From Cherax quadricarinatus (taxonomy: Eukaryota > Arthropoda > Malacostraca > Decapoda > Parastacidae): a stretch of DNA of 64,000 nt. Location: NCBI RefSeq assembly GCF_038502225.1, contig NC_091372.1:8209482-8273481 (forward strand). The letters run 5' to 3'. The notes under the pieces are model-generated. The model was not told the DNA's origin. It was given only the letters and a program-made list of their open reading frames with translations, and did no database searches. The translations under genes were made by a program, and so were the position numbers. How positions within the stretch are numbered: position 1 is the first letter of the stretch; every line of letters starts with the position of its first letter. Positions 10,991 through 20,323 of the stretch are shown here, piece by piece.

Positions 10991-12641
10991 CACTAGAACT
11001 CTGGTTTTCATACGGTCAGCATATCGTACAATTCGGATTTAGAACACTTTTTTGAGTAAAATTTTGGTCCGGATTTCATACCTCAATCTAGAAATTGTAT
11101 GTATCGTACGCGTCTGCCCGCCCAGGAACGCCGTCAGTCTGGCTTTGCCACTGGTTAAGTGAGCATTCATCCGAAACATATGATTGTGATTGCGAAATAA
11201 GCCGCCATGGGCCCAAACAAAGTTCCTAGTGCCAGCCCTATGGTAAAGAAGGTGAAAAACACGATAGAATTCAAGAAAGAGATTGTAGAAAAATACAAAA
11301 GTGGCATACGTTTAGCCGAGCTTGCCAGGATGTATGAGAAGTCGAAATCAACCATCTGTTCCATCCTGGCAAATGAAGTAGAAATCAAGGAAGCTAAAGT
11401 TGCAAAAGGGGTAAATGTGCTTACGAAACAGAGATCACAAACAACCGAAGATGTGGAAAAGTTGTTGTTGGTGTGGATCAACTAGAAACAGTTAGCGGGA
11501 GATAGTGTTGTGGAGTCGATCATTTGCAAAAAGACAAGGCAGTTGCATGCAGATCTCTTAAAGAAAATGCCTGGAATGAGTGCTGCTGTTAGTGAATTTA
11601 AGGCCAGCAAAGGCTGGTTCAACAGATTCAAGAAGCATAGTGGCATACACAATGTTGTAAGGCATGGTGAAGCCGCAAGTTCAGACAAACATACGGCCGA
11701 AGAATTCGGTGATGAATTCAAGGAGTATGTAGAGGCTGAAGGATTCCTCCCCAAACAAATGTTCAATTGTGACAAAACAGGCTTCTTCTGGAAGAAAATG
11801 CCACAGACGACCAACATCACACAGGAGGAAAAGGCACTGCCAGGACACAAGCCTATGAAGGACAGGTTAACTCTCCTGTTCTGTGGTAAGGCTAGTGGGG
11901 ATTTCAAAGTGAAGCCTTTACTAGTGTATCACTCAGAAAATCCCAGTGTGTTCAAGAAAAACAATGTCATCAAGAGTAAATAGTGTGTGATGTGGAGAGC
12001 TAATAATAAGGCATGGGTCATGAGGCAAATTTTCATTGACTGGGTCCGTGAAGTGTTTGGCCCTAGTGTGAAAAAATACCTCCTGGAAAATAATTTGTCA
12101 CTAGAGTGCCTTCTGGTACTGGGCAATGCTCCTGCTCATCCTCCAAACTTGGAAGACCAATGGTTTAGGGACTTCAGTTTTATAACAGTGAAGTTCTTGC
12201 CTCCTAACACCACTCCTCTCATTAAGCCCATGGACCAGCAGGTCATTTCTAACTTCAAAAAACTCTACACGAAAGGAATGTTTCAAAGGTGCTTTGAAGT
12301 GACCTCAGACACTGTCTTTACCCTAAAAGACTTCTGGAGGGATCACTTCAGCATCCTCCATTGCATAAACCTTATAGTTAAGGCTTGGCAGGAAGTGACT
12401 TCCAGGTATGTAATGTTCATTTATCATTAAAATTAGTCATTCATATTTCTCATTGCTTTATGTATGTAAAACTCTAGCTATTCTTTCAAAAATGTATTTT
12501 TTGTTAATATTTTTGGGTGTCTGGAACAGATTAATTGTATTTAAATTATTTCTTATGATAAATATTAATTAGGTTTTCGTACAATTCAGTTTTAGACCGA
12601 CCTTCTGGAACAGATTAAGTACAAAAAACGGAGTTCCACTG
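10991..12641 (+). mobile_element. Tigger/pogo-type DNA transposon, copy 2 (3' deleted)
   Basis: Flanked by TA (10989-10990 and 12642-12643) with diverged ends CACTAGAACTCTGGTTTTCA and, inward from the right, CAGTGGAACTCCGTTTTTTG. It contains a plus-strand transposase that stops early. A 1.65-kb element against about 2.3 kb for fuller copies; the C-terminal third of the gene is gone. Confidence 0.87.
11207..12430 (+). pseudogene. Tigger transposase with two in-frame stops (copy 2)
   Basis: Starts MGPNKVPSASP. A CENP-B-like helix-turn-helix (FKKEIVEKYKSGIRLAELAR) is followed by WIN and a TAG at 11483-11485. The same frame resumes to VKPLLVYHSENPSVF and a TAG at 11981-11983, then runs on to 12430. 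Motifs are VKFLPPNTTPLIKPMDQQ and FNCDKTGFFWKK, where the usual CDET has become CDKT. The DNAPAHP block reads GNAPAHP, so the central catalytic Asp is also lost. After TSRYV the frame leaves homology. Only point changes and a 3' deletion separate it from a coding copy, yet catalytic residues are gone. Confidence 0.88.
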
Positions 12642-12643
12642 TA

Positions 12644-12835
12644 TCTTTATTACTGAAAATAAAGACCCTAGGGTGTTGCACACATGTCTTAAGTCATACC
12701 CTTGATAAAAACAATCATATTCTGTTGGAAAAATCCAATGTAGCAATGTATGGCTTAGGGGAATGAAAAAAAACAGTAACAGGATTGACTAGCTAACAAA
12801 GAAGGAATATATACACGGGGTATGACAAGAATAAA
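12644..12835. other. no recognised feature
   Basis: About 190 bp of AT-rich single-copy-looking sequence between two Tigger elements. No open frame, repeat end or splice-like coding block was recognised. Confidence 0.4.
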
Positions 12836-13407
12836 TACAGCGGACCCTCGGCTAACGAAGGCATCGTCTAATGATAAATTCGCCCAACGAAGCATTTGAG
12901 CGTAAAAATTTTGGCCCGGCCAACGATGAAAAACTCGTCCAACGTGATTCGTCCCGAACCTGTCCGTCCAGCCTGAGCGCCTCAGCTGCCCCACCATCAT
13001 TGTTTACAAGCCTGGGTGGCCGGTTCCATGCATGCATTCGATACAGTTTGTATTATTCCATTGCTTTTAGTGCTTGTAACTGTTAAAAAGCCACCATGAG
13101 CCCCAAAAATGCTTCTAGTGCCAACCCTGTGGTAAAAAAGGCGAGAAATACTATCATACCATGGTCAGCTGCTGCTGCACCACAGTCAGCTGTACTACTC
13201 GAAGATGTGGAGAGACTGTTGTTGGTGTGGCTTAACGAGAAACAATTACCGAGAAACATTTAACCCCAGAGGGCTAGCCACCCAGGATAACCCAAGAGAG
13301 TCAGTGAGTCATTGAGGACTGTCTAACTTATTTCCATTGGGGTCCTTAATCTTGTCCCCAGGATGCGACCCACACCAGTCACCTAACACCTAGGTGAACA
13401 GGAAAAA

Positions 13408-13760
13408 ATGCCTGGAACTAATGCTCATATTGGTGAATTTAAGGCCAGCAAAGGTTGGTTTGAGAGATTTAAGAATCATAGTGGTATACACAGTGTGATA
13501 AGGCATGGCAAAGCTGAAAAATTCCAACCCCGACAAGTGTTCATTTGTGATGAAACAGGCCTGTTCTGGAAGAAAATGCCAAACAGGACCTACATTACTC
13601 AGGAGGAAAAGGCACTCCCAGGACACAAGCCTATGAAAGACAGGCTAACTTCCTTGTTTTGTTGTAATGTTAGTGGGGATTGCAAAGTGAAGCCGTTATT
13701 CATATATCTCTCTGAAAATCCCAGAGTGTTCAAGAAAAACAGTGTCTCATCACTCATCAA
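13408..13760 (+). pseudogene. Tigger transposase fragment (copy 3)
   Basis: About 115 codons of the central transposase: MPGTNAHIGEFKASKGWFER, VFICDETGLFWKKMPNRTY, ALPGHKPMKDRL and VKPLFIYLSENPRVFKKN. Compared with the whole protein at 20324, the region between RHG and the QVF block is deleted and everything after KKN is missing, including the second and third catalytic Asp. Cannot be functional. Confidence 0.85.
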
Positions 13761-13762
13761 TA

Positions 13763-13963
13763 CAGTGGACCCCCGCTTAACAATCACCTCCCAATGCGAC
13801 CAATTATGTAAGTATTTATGTAAGTGCGTTTGTACGTGTATGTTTGGGGGTCTGACATAGACTAATCTACTTCACAATATTCCTTATGGGAACAAATTCA
13901 GTCAGTACTGGCACCTGAACATACTTCTGGAATGAAAAAATATCGTTAACCGGGGGTCCACTG
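13763..13963. mobile_element. MITE family D, copy 1 (201 bp)
   Basis: A short noncoding element with ends CAGTGGACCCCCGCTTAACA and, inward, CAGTGGACCCCCGGTTAACG, flanked by TA (13761-13762, 13964-13965). Two more copies are at 23764-23965 and 43103-43305. The interior has TTTGTACGTGTATGTTTGGG and CAGTACTGGCACCTGAACAT. The TIR matches the Tigger ends, so a Tigger transposase is the likely mobiliser. Confidence 0.87.
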
Positions 13964-14091
13964 TACTCTTCAATAAAGGCAAGTGTCATTTTAACATTTA
14001 TTTATATAGTTATTGTGCATGTCTCATTGTTTTCTTTGTAGGGAAATGTATATTTCACGAAAAATTTTTTTTATTTTTTTAATACTTAAGA

Positions 14092-14350
14092 ACATAAGAA
14101 AGAGGAACACTGCAGCAGGCCTGTTGGTCCATACTAGGCAGGTCCTTTACAATTCATCCCACTAACAAAACATTTGCCCAACCCAATTTTCAAAGCTACC
14201 CAAGAAATAAGCTCTGATGTGCAAGTCCCACTCAAATCCAACCCCTCCCACTCATGTACTTATCCAACCTAAATTTAAAACTACCCAAATTCCTAGCCTC
14301 AATCACCCAACTAGGTAGACTGTTCCACTCATCAACTACCCTATTTCCAA
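14092..14350 (-). repeat. CR1-type LINE 3' fragment
   Basis: Minus-strand 3' end of a CR1-like LINE: an octamer-type end (plus strand TTAAGAACATAAGAA), GGAACACTGCAGCAGGCC, and coding remnants equivalent to the C-terminal residues near WFGN..DEWN of the ORF at 16208. It is a different subfamily from the two complete copies, with a different 3' UTR after the octamers. It is inserted in the right part of Tigger copy 3. Confidence 0.75.
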
Positions 14351-14630
14351 ACCAATACTTTTGGCAGTTTGGAACGGATTAGTTGGATTTCCATTATTTC
14401 TCATGGGGAAAATTAATTCGGCTAACGATAATTCCATCTAACAATGAGCTCTCTGGAACGAATTAATATTGTTAGCCGAGGGTCCACTGTATAATTATAA
14501 GAAAACTTCAACACAAAATTGGAAACAGATATATCATTAAAACAAAAAAAAATAAAAAAACTATGAATAAAGGTTTAAAAAGAAGCACTGTAAAGACCAA
14601 CAATTAGAGCCAATACAGAAAGTGCCTTAA

Positions 14631-15704
14631 CCCTTTGACTGTCATGGCCGTATATATACGTCTTACGAGGTACAGTGTTTGACGTATATATACTCAAATT
14701 CTAGCGGCTTCAAATCAAGCAGGAGAAAGTTGGTAGACCCACATGTGAGAGAATGGGTCTGTGTGGTCAGTGTGCACCATATAAAAAAAATCCTGGAGCA
14801 CGCAGTGCATAATGAGAAAAAAAAACTGACCGTTTTTTTTTTTTTTAATTAAAATGCCAACTTTGTGGTCTACTTTCGTATAGTATTTATGGTTGTATTC
14901 TCTTTTTCTTGGTCTCATTTGATACAATGGAAAACATATTATAGAAATAGAGGTGATTTTGATTGATTTTACTATAAAAAACCTAGAAATGAAGCTCAAA
15001 GTAGGGGAAATGTTTGATTTTTGCCAATGTTCAAAAGTAAACAAATGATGCCATTGTCCAATAACTGTCCAACTAGCCACTCTAATATGCAGTCATGAAT
15101 GGATTGATGTTATTTATACAATTATTACAGTATTGCAGTAGTCTGCATAATAGTAAGTCTTCTATTTTTTGTTTGAATAAAAATTCAAAATAGAAAGCAA
15201 GAGTAATATCAGAGGGGCCTGGAGACATGACTGATGAGCAAAGAAAATGTTATTTTAGAGCCAGGAATGTCTGCATTGTTCATTCTGGACCTTATTTTGA
15301 AATTGTCATATTTTTATTTTTCGTGAAATTGGCCAAATTGCAAATTTCTGACCACATTATTAGGTAGTTGACATTGGTAAATAGGCAGTTTCTTGTACTC
15401 AATCAGTAGAAAAAAATGGAGTTCTAAAGAAATAGCTATGAGTTTGGGCGACTGGAACAATGGAATTAGCCGAAAATAGGGCTCAAAGTGGGCGAAATCG
15501 CCTATTTGTAAACAGCGCCGAGGTCGCTAACTTCGCAAGAGCATAATTCCGTCAGTTTTCCATAAAATTTCGTTTTTTTTGGTGTCATTACAATTGGGAA
15601 AAGATTCTCTATCATTTCATAAGAAAAAATAATTTTTTTTTTTTTTTTTAAATTTTGCGACACCAGGAGACACCTCAGGATTGGGGGTTGCAACACTCAA
15701 AGGG
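14631..15704. mobile_element. piggyBac-like TTAA element, copy P1 (1,074 bp, nonautonomous)
   Basis: Bounded by TTAA on both sides (14627-14630, 15705-15708) and inverted ends CCCTTTGACTGTCATGG and, inward, CCCTTTGAGTGTTGCAACC. TTAA duplication with CCC-starting ends is typical of piggyBac elements. The interior holds GTGAGAGAATGGGTCTGTGT, an A/T-run-rich middle and no open transposase. Same family as 33672-34727, 45295-46010 and 58199-59273. Confidence 0.8.
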
Positions 15705-15708
15705 TTAA

Positions 15709-15947
15709 CCCAGAGGCTTTTCAGATAATAAACCAGAGGTTTACCAGAAATTTAAACAACCTAAGACTCAGAATTTTAAACCTGAAGGTTTATCGGAGAT
15801 TTATACAATCCAGAGGCTTACCAAGGATTTAAGTAAGCCACAAATTAACAAAACAGTTTTTAGTAGAATGACTTTTTGTTAATTGCACACAAGAGCAACT
15901 CGGAATCAAACCAGATTATTTTCAATTTCAGGTATGTGTAACTAGTA
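15709..15947. other. no recognised feature
   Basis: About 240 bp between the piggyBac-like element and Tigger copy 4. It shows loosely repeated words around CCAGAGGTTTACCAG and CAGAGGCTTACCAAGG but no coding block or transposon end. Confidence 0.4.
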
Positions 15948-16207
15948 CAGTAGTCCCCCGCTTTTCGTAGTTCCCGGCAATCGTAAAATTCGCCAATCAT
16001 AGGGGTATTTTCGTATAAACATGGACTCATAAGAACATAAGAACATAAGAACGAAGGAACACTGCAGAAGGCCTACTGGCCCATGCGAGGCAGGTCCAAG
16101 TCTCCTACCGGCTTAAGCCAATGCACCCAACCTAGTCAGGTCAGGTCACATTGACTTAAGGGAGGAACACGGCAACCGACCTGGTAGCACAAGCTATCAG
16201 GTCTAAC

Positions 16208-19153
16208 TCACACCCACCCACATCTACTCATGTATTTATCCAACCTATTTTTAAAGCTACACAACGTTCTGGCCTCTATAACGGTACTTGGGAGTTTGTT
16301 CCACTCATCCACAACTCTATTACCAAACCAGTACTTTCCTATATCCCTCCTGAATCTGAATTTTTCCAACTTAAAACCATTGCTGCGAGTCCTGTCTAGG
16401 CTAGATATTTTCAGCACACTATTTACATCCCCTTTATTTATTCCTGTCTTCCATTTATACACCTCAATCATATCCCCCCTAATTCTACGTCTTTCTAGAG
16501 AGTGCAGTTTCAGGGCCCTTAGTCTATCCTCATAGGGAAGGTTTCTGATACATGGGATCATCTTTGTCATCCTCCTTTGTACATTTTCCAGAGAATTTAT
16601 ATCCATTCTGTAATACGGTGACCAAAACTGTGCAGCATAATCTAAATGAGGCCTAACCAAGGATGTATAGAGTTGAAGAACAACCTGAGGACTCCTATTA
16701 TTTATGCTTCTTGATATGAAGCCAAGGATTCTATTAGCTTTATTGCGAACACTTATGCACTGTTGTCTTGGTTTCAGATTACTGCTAACCAGAACTCCTA
16801 AATCTTTTTCGCAATCCGTAATATTAAGATCTACATTATTTAGTTTATATGTGGCATGGTTATTGTCCTGTCCAACATTTAGAACTTTGCATTTGTCTAT
16901 ATTAAACTGCATCTGCCACTTCTCCGACCACTGCATCAGTCTATTCAAATCTTCCTGGAGTGCTCGAATGTCCTCGTCAGAATGAATTCGACGGCCTATT
17001 TTGGTGTCATCGGCAAACTTGCCGATGTCGCTCTTTATGCCCTCATCTATGTCGTTTATGTAGATTGTGAACAGCAGGGGGCCCAACACTGACCCCTGTG
17101 GAACACCGCTCGTGACGCTTCCCCACTCTGATTTCTCCCCATTTATGCAAACTCTCTGCTGCCTATTTGTCAACCATGCCTCTATCCAGGAAAAAATTTC
17201 TCCTCCTATTCCATGTGCTTTAATTTTCCTCAATAGTCTCTGATGTGGGACCCTGTCAAAAGCCTTACTGAAGTCCATATACACAATATCATATTCATTA
17301 CCATGATCTACCTCCTCAAATACCTTAGTGAAAAAAGTTAATAAATTCGTAAGGCAGGAACGCCCCTTTGTAAAACCATGCTGAGATTCGTTGATTAATT
17401 TATGCTTTTCAAGGTGGCTACGAACTGCCTCGGCAATTATTGATTCCATAAATTTTCCCACTATGGAGGTTAGGCTTATTGGTCTATAGTTCGAAGCTAA
17501 GGACCTGTCACCTGTTTTGAAAATAGGTATCACATTTGCCATTTTCCACTTATCTGGCACCATGCCAGTTTGTAGTGATATGTTGAAAAGATTAGCCAAA
17601 GGTGTGCTAAGCTCCTCTTTACATTCCTTTAGAACCCTTGCATACAGTTCATCAGGGCCTGGGGATTTGTTAGGTTTTAATTTATCTATTTGCCTAAGGA
17701 CCATGTCACTTGTGACCCTAATAGTGCACAGTTTATTATCGTCCTGTTCTACATAATTTATCATTACTGGAATATCGCTGGTATCCTCCTGTGTAAAAAC
17801 TGAGAGGAAGTATGTGTTAAAAATTCTACACATTTCCTTATCACTGTCAGTGAGCTGACCCGAGGAACTTTTGAGTGGGCCTATCTTGTCCCTGATCTTA
17901 CTTCTGTATACCTGAAAGAATCCTTTTGGGTTAGTCTTCGATTCTCTTGCAACTTTAACCTCATAATCTCTATTTGCTTTTCTAATTCCCTTTTTTATTT
18001 CTCTCTTTAACTGAATATATCGATTTCTTAATTGCCCCTCTCCTCTTTTGATTTGCCTATATATGCCTCTCTTTTGACCAATCAGATATTTTAATCTATT
18101 GTTCATCCATTTAGGATCATTTTTGTTTGATCTGATTTCCCTGTTTGGAACATAATTTGACTGAGCAGCTAGAACTATGCCCTGGAAAGCATCATATCGG
18201 CAACCATCACCACCTACCTGACCCCTAGTCAGGTCATTCCAGTTCAGCCCACCTAAGTAATTTTTCAGTCCTATGAAATCAGCCAAGCGAAAGTCAGGGA
18301 CGGAGACTTGATTGCCATTATTAGGGGAATTCCATGATATGTTAAAACTGAGTGATTTGTGATCACTCTCCCCAAGCTCATCATTAACCTCAAGATTATT
18401 AATTAGTGTTTCCCTACTGGCAAGAACCAAGTCAAGGAGGTTATTTCCCCTAGTTGGCTCTGTCACAAACTGTTTTAAAAAACAATCCTGGATCGTATCA
18501 AGAAAGTCACCCGACTCTAAATTTCCTGTCAAATTGCTCCAGTCAATCTGTCTATAGTTGAAATCTCCCATTAGCACAACATTTTCGTATGTAGATGCCT
18601 TACGAATTTCGTCCCATAGAAGTTTACTGCACTCCCTATCAAGATTTGGGGCCCTGTAAATCACACCCAAAATTAGTTTTTCTCGGCCCTCGAGAAGCTG
18701 TAACCAAACAGATTCAGTGGCTGACGCTTCTAATTTAATATCTTGTCTAACACAACAATTTAAATTGTCTCTGACATACATCGCTACTCCACCACCTTTC
18801 CTGTTGACCCTGTCAGTGTGGAATAATTTATAGCCTTGTATGTGACATTCAGAGGGCATCTCTCTATCTTTCAGATTGAGCCAGGTCTCTGTTATAGCAA
18901 TAATATCTATGTTTCCTGCACTTGCAATTAATCTTAGCTCATCTATCTTATTTCTAACACTCCTGCTATTAGTATAGTAAACCTTAAGGGAGCTAGTCCC
19001 TTGCTGCCCTCTGCTGTCCCCCTTTGTTTGCTGACCTGTTCTATTGTCTTTATTTATAACTTTATGCTGAATGCCTTTTATACATTTACTGTTTCCAACC
19101 CTAGTGTTGCAACCTGCTTGTTTCCCACACACACCCATACCTCTATCTTCCAT
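16208..19153 (-). CDS. CR1 ORF2: endonuclease-reverse transcriptase, 981 aa
   Basis: Encodes the enzyme that nicks target DNA and copies the element RNA into the nick. The endonuclease spans about residues 55-280: VYYTNSRSVRNKIDEL, IAITETWLN with the catalytic Glu, LMGDFNYRQIDW and GESDHKSLSF. The reverse transcriptase is about 490-760: NKSPGPDELYARVLKEC, VIPIFKTGDRSLASNYRPIS, YMDFSKAFDRVPH, SGVPQGSVLGPLLF and KFADDTKIG, the catalytic FADD. The C-terminus has the CR1-type RNRLDKYMSRCG end. The ATG overlaps the ORF1 stop by one base (TGATG at 19155-19151), which suggests termination-reinitiation as used by other two-ORF LINEs. Open along its whole length and 980-aa sister ORF at 27148-30090. 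Confidence 0.93.
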   Translation of the reverse strand: MEDRGMGVCGKQAGCNTRVGNSKCIKGIQHKVINKDNRTGQQTKGDSRGQQGTSSLKVYYTNSRSVRNKIDELRLIASAGNIDIIAITETWLNLKDREMPSECHIQGYKLFHTDRVNRKGGGVAMYVRDNLNCCVRQDIKLEASATESVWLQLLEGREKLILGVIYRAPNLDRECSKLLWDEIRKASTYENVVLMGDFNYRQIDWSNLTGNLESGDFLDTIQDCFLKQFVTEPTRGNNLLDLVLASRETLINNLEVNDELGESDHKSLSFNISWNSPNNGNQVSVPDFRLADFIGLKNYLGGLNWNDLTRGQVGGDGCRYDAFQGIVLAAQSNYVPNREIRSNKNDPKWMNNRLKYLIGQKRGIYRQIKRGEGQLRNRYIQLKREIKKGIRKANRDYEVKVARESKTNPKGFFQVYRSKIRDKIGPLKSSSGQLTDSDKEMCRIFNTYFLSVFTQEDTSDIPVMINYVEQDDNKLCTIRVTSDMVLRQIDKLKPNKSPGPDELYARVLKECKEELSTPLANLFNISLQTGMVPDKWKMANVIPIFKTGDRSLASNYRPISLTSIVGKFMESIIAEAVRSHLEKHKLINESQHGFTKGRSCLTNLLTFFTKVFEEVDHGNEYDIVYMDFSKAFDRVPHQRLLRKIKAHGIGGEIFSWIEAWLTNRQQRVCINGEKSEWGSVTSGVPQGSVLGPLLFTIYINDIDEGIKSDIGKFADDTKIGRRIHSDEDIRALQEDLNRLMQWSEKWQMQFNIDKCKVLNVGQDNNHATYKLNNVDLNITDCEKDLGVLVSSNLKPRQQCISVRNKANRILGFISRSINNRSPQVVLQLYTSLVRPHLDYAAQFWSPYYRMDINSLENVQRRMTKMIPCIRNLPYEDRLRALKLHSLERRRIRGDMIEVYKWKTGINKGDVNSVLKISSLDRTRSNGFKLEKFRFRRDIGKYWFGNRVVDEWNKLPSTVIEARTLCSFKNRLDKYMSRCGWV

Positions 19154-20079
19154 CAGTTTAAAATCATAGGCATTTCACCAATGGCCTTCTCAATCGAGTC
19201 TGCAAGTGCTACCACCCCTGCCCCAGAGAGATGTACCCCATCCCTTGCATACATATCATGTTTGCCATAAAAGTTGTTCCAGTTGTCAATGAATGGGATT
19301 GCAAGTTCCTTGCAGTATCTGTCTAGCCAGCAATTTACACCAATTGCCCTAGACAACCATTCATTTCCTACTCCCCTTCTAGGCAAGATGCTACATATGA
19401 TTGGGATCCCTCCCTTAGACTTAATGAAATCTATAGCTGACCTGTACTTATCTAGCAGCTCTTCTCTCCTACCCTTCCCAATATCATTTCCACCAGCACT
19501 GAGACAGATAATAGGCTTGTTCCCATTACCTGACATGATATTATCCAGCCTGTTGACAATGTCCCCAACACCAGCTCCAGGGAAGCACACTCTATCTCTC
19601 ATCTTCTTATTCCTATTACAAAAAGCACGGTCAACATATCTTACCTGAGAGTCACCAACCACAAGAATGTGCTTACCTTCATTAGCAGGGGCAGTAGTAC
19701 CCTTACCTTCACTGGCCACTGAAGTACATTCATCCTGGAGAACAGAGAAGCGATTTCCTACCTTCAGATCTTCACTCTTAACTTTCCTTACTCTGATGCG
19801 CCTCCCATTACTGTGAACAACTCGCCACTTGTAGCAGGTGCTGGGCTGCACCTCACTGCTGGTAGCCGTTGCTACCTCCCCACCTACAGCCTCCTCACAG
19901 TGAGAGACAGACTGCACCTCACTGCTAGAAGCCTCATTCCCCACATCTCCAACCACCTCACACTCTCTCCCAGGCCCATTGAGGTGGACCTTCAGCCTCC
20001 TAATCTCCTCCTGGAGAAGCAAGACCTCCTCCTTCAACTCTCCAACCTCAGTTTTTAAAACACTGCAGAAGCAAGCCAT
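19153..20079 (-). CDS. CR1 ORF1: coiled coil plus SGNH hydrolase-like domain, 308 aa
   Basis: First ORF of the CR1 element. Residues about 10-35 form a short leucine-rich coiled coil (VGELKEEVLLLQEEIRRLKV). A middle region follows (TCYKWRVVHSNGRRIRVRKV). The C-terminal half is an SGNH/GDSL esterase-like fold: block I ILVVGDSQVRYVDRAF with the nucleophile Ser, block III LSAGGNDIGKG and block V ARDGVHLSGAG with the Asp-His pair. Esterase-type ORF1 proteins are known in CR1/L2 elements; their role in retrotransposition is unsettled, perhaps RNP or membrane association. Start chosen at MACFCSVL, the first ATG after the leader and the same in both copies. Confidence 0.88.
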   Translation of the reverse strand: MACFCSVLKTEVGELKEEVLLLQEEIRRLKVHLNGPGRECEVVGDVGNEASSSEVQSVSHCEEAVGGEVATATSSEVQPSTCYKWRVVHSNGRRIRVRKVKSEDLKVGNRFSVLQDECTSVASEGKGTTAPANEGKHILVVGDSQVRYVDRAFCNRNKKMRDRVCFPGAGVGDIVNRLDNIMSGNGNKPIICLSAGGNDIGKGRREELLDKYRSAIDFIKSKGGIPIICSILPRRGVGNEWLSRAIGVNCWLDRYCKELAIPFIDNWNNFYGKHDMYARDGVHLSGAGVVALADSIEKAIGEMPMILN

Positions 20080-20323
20080 GCTTTGTAACCGTTCGCGCTA
20101 ATCCCCAAAGCAGCTCAGGGTCTGTGACCTCACGTGACGACTCGCTTTTCATAGGTTGACTCGCGAGTCATAGTTCGTCCGGGACACGTACGCACGGCGT
20201 GGGCCAGGGCGGCAGCCAGTCTGGCATTGTTTACCAGTGAGCGAAGGTCCCCTCGCGTGCTCCAGCGAAATATTTCATAATATTCCATTTATTTTAGTGC
20301 TTGCAAGTACTAAATAAGCTACC

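Larger units (their letters stand above)
12838..14489 (+). mobile_element. Tigger chimaera, copy 3 (carries SINE piece, nested MITE and CR1 fragment)
   Basis: TA flanks at 12836-12837 and 14490-14491; inverted ends CAGCGGACCCTCGGCTAACG and, inward, CAGTGGACCCTCGGCTAACA. A transposase start at 13095 (MSPKNASSANPVVKKARNT) soon gives way to a short GCT-type stretch (13168-13195), DVERLLLVWLNEKQL, then a noncoding segment with CTTGTCCCCAGGATGCGACC at 13351-13370 resembling the 3' part of the tRNA-type SINE. Transposase coding resumes at 13408 (FKASKGWFERFKNHSGIHS). The element at 59921-61426 has the same derived plan. Nested inside are a 201-bp MITE (13763-13963) and a CR1 3' fragment (14092-14350). 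Confidence 0.85.
16022..20136 (-). mobile_element. CR1 LINE, complete two-ORF copy 1
   Basis: A minus-strand non-LTR element. The 3' end (plus strand 16022-16055) is made of octamers, AAGAACAT on the plus strand, as in vertebrate CR1 whose 3' ends are 8-bp repeats. ORF2 is 19153-16208 and ORF1 is 20079-19153. Homology with the copy at 26970-31117 extends to about 20136, taken as the 5' end. I see no convincing target duplication, which is normal for CR1. Both ORFs are open. Confidence 0.92.

Noticed and set aside
14083..14352. AATACTT target duplication around the CR1 fragment in Tigger copy 3
   Set aside because: The right-hand match is close to sequence inside complete CR1 copies (AAACCAGTACTTTCC), so it may be element sequence or microhomology.
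16230..17756. Plus-strand frames of 79-101 codons repeated at 16230 and 27170 and so on
   Set aside because: They are antisense shadows of the CR1 ORF2 and occur at the same relative places in both copies.
16008..20140. GACTC target duplication around CR1 copy 1
   Set aside because: The right-hand GACT is also present at the same place in copy 2, so it belongs at least partly to the element. I treat the insertion as lacking a clear duplication.
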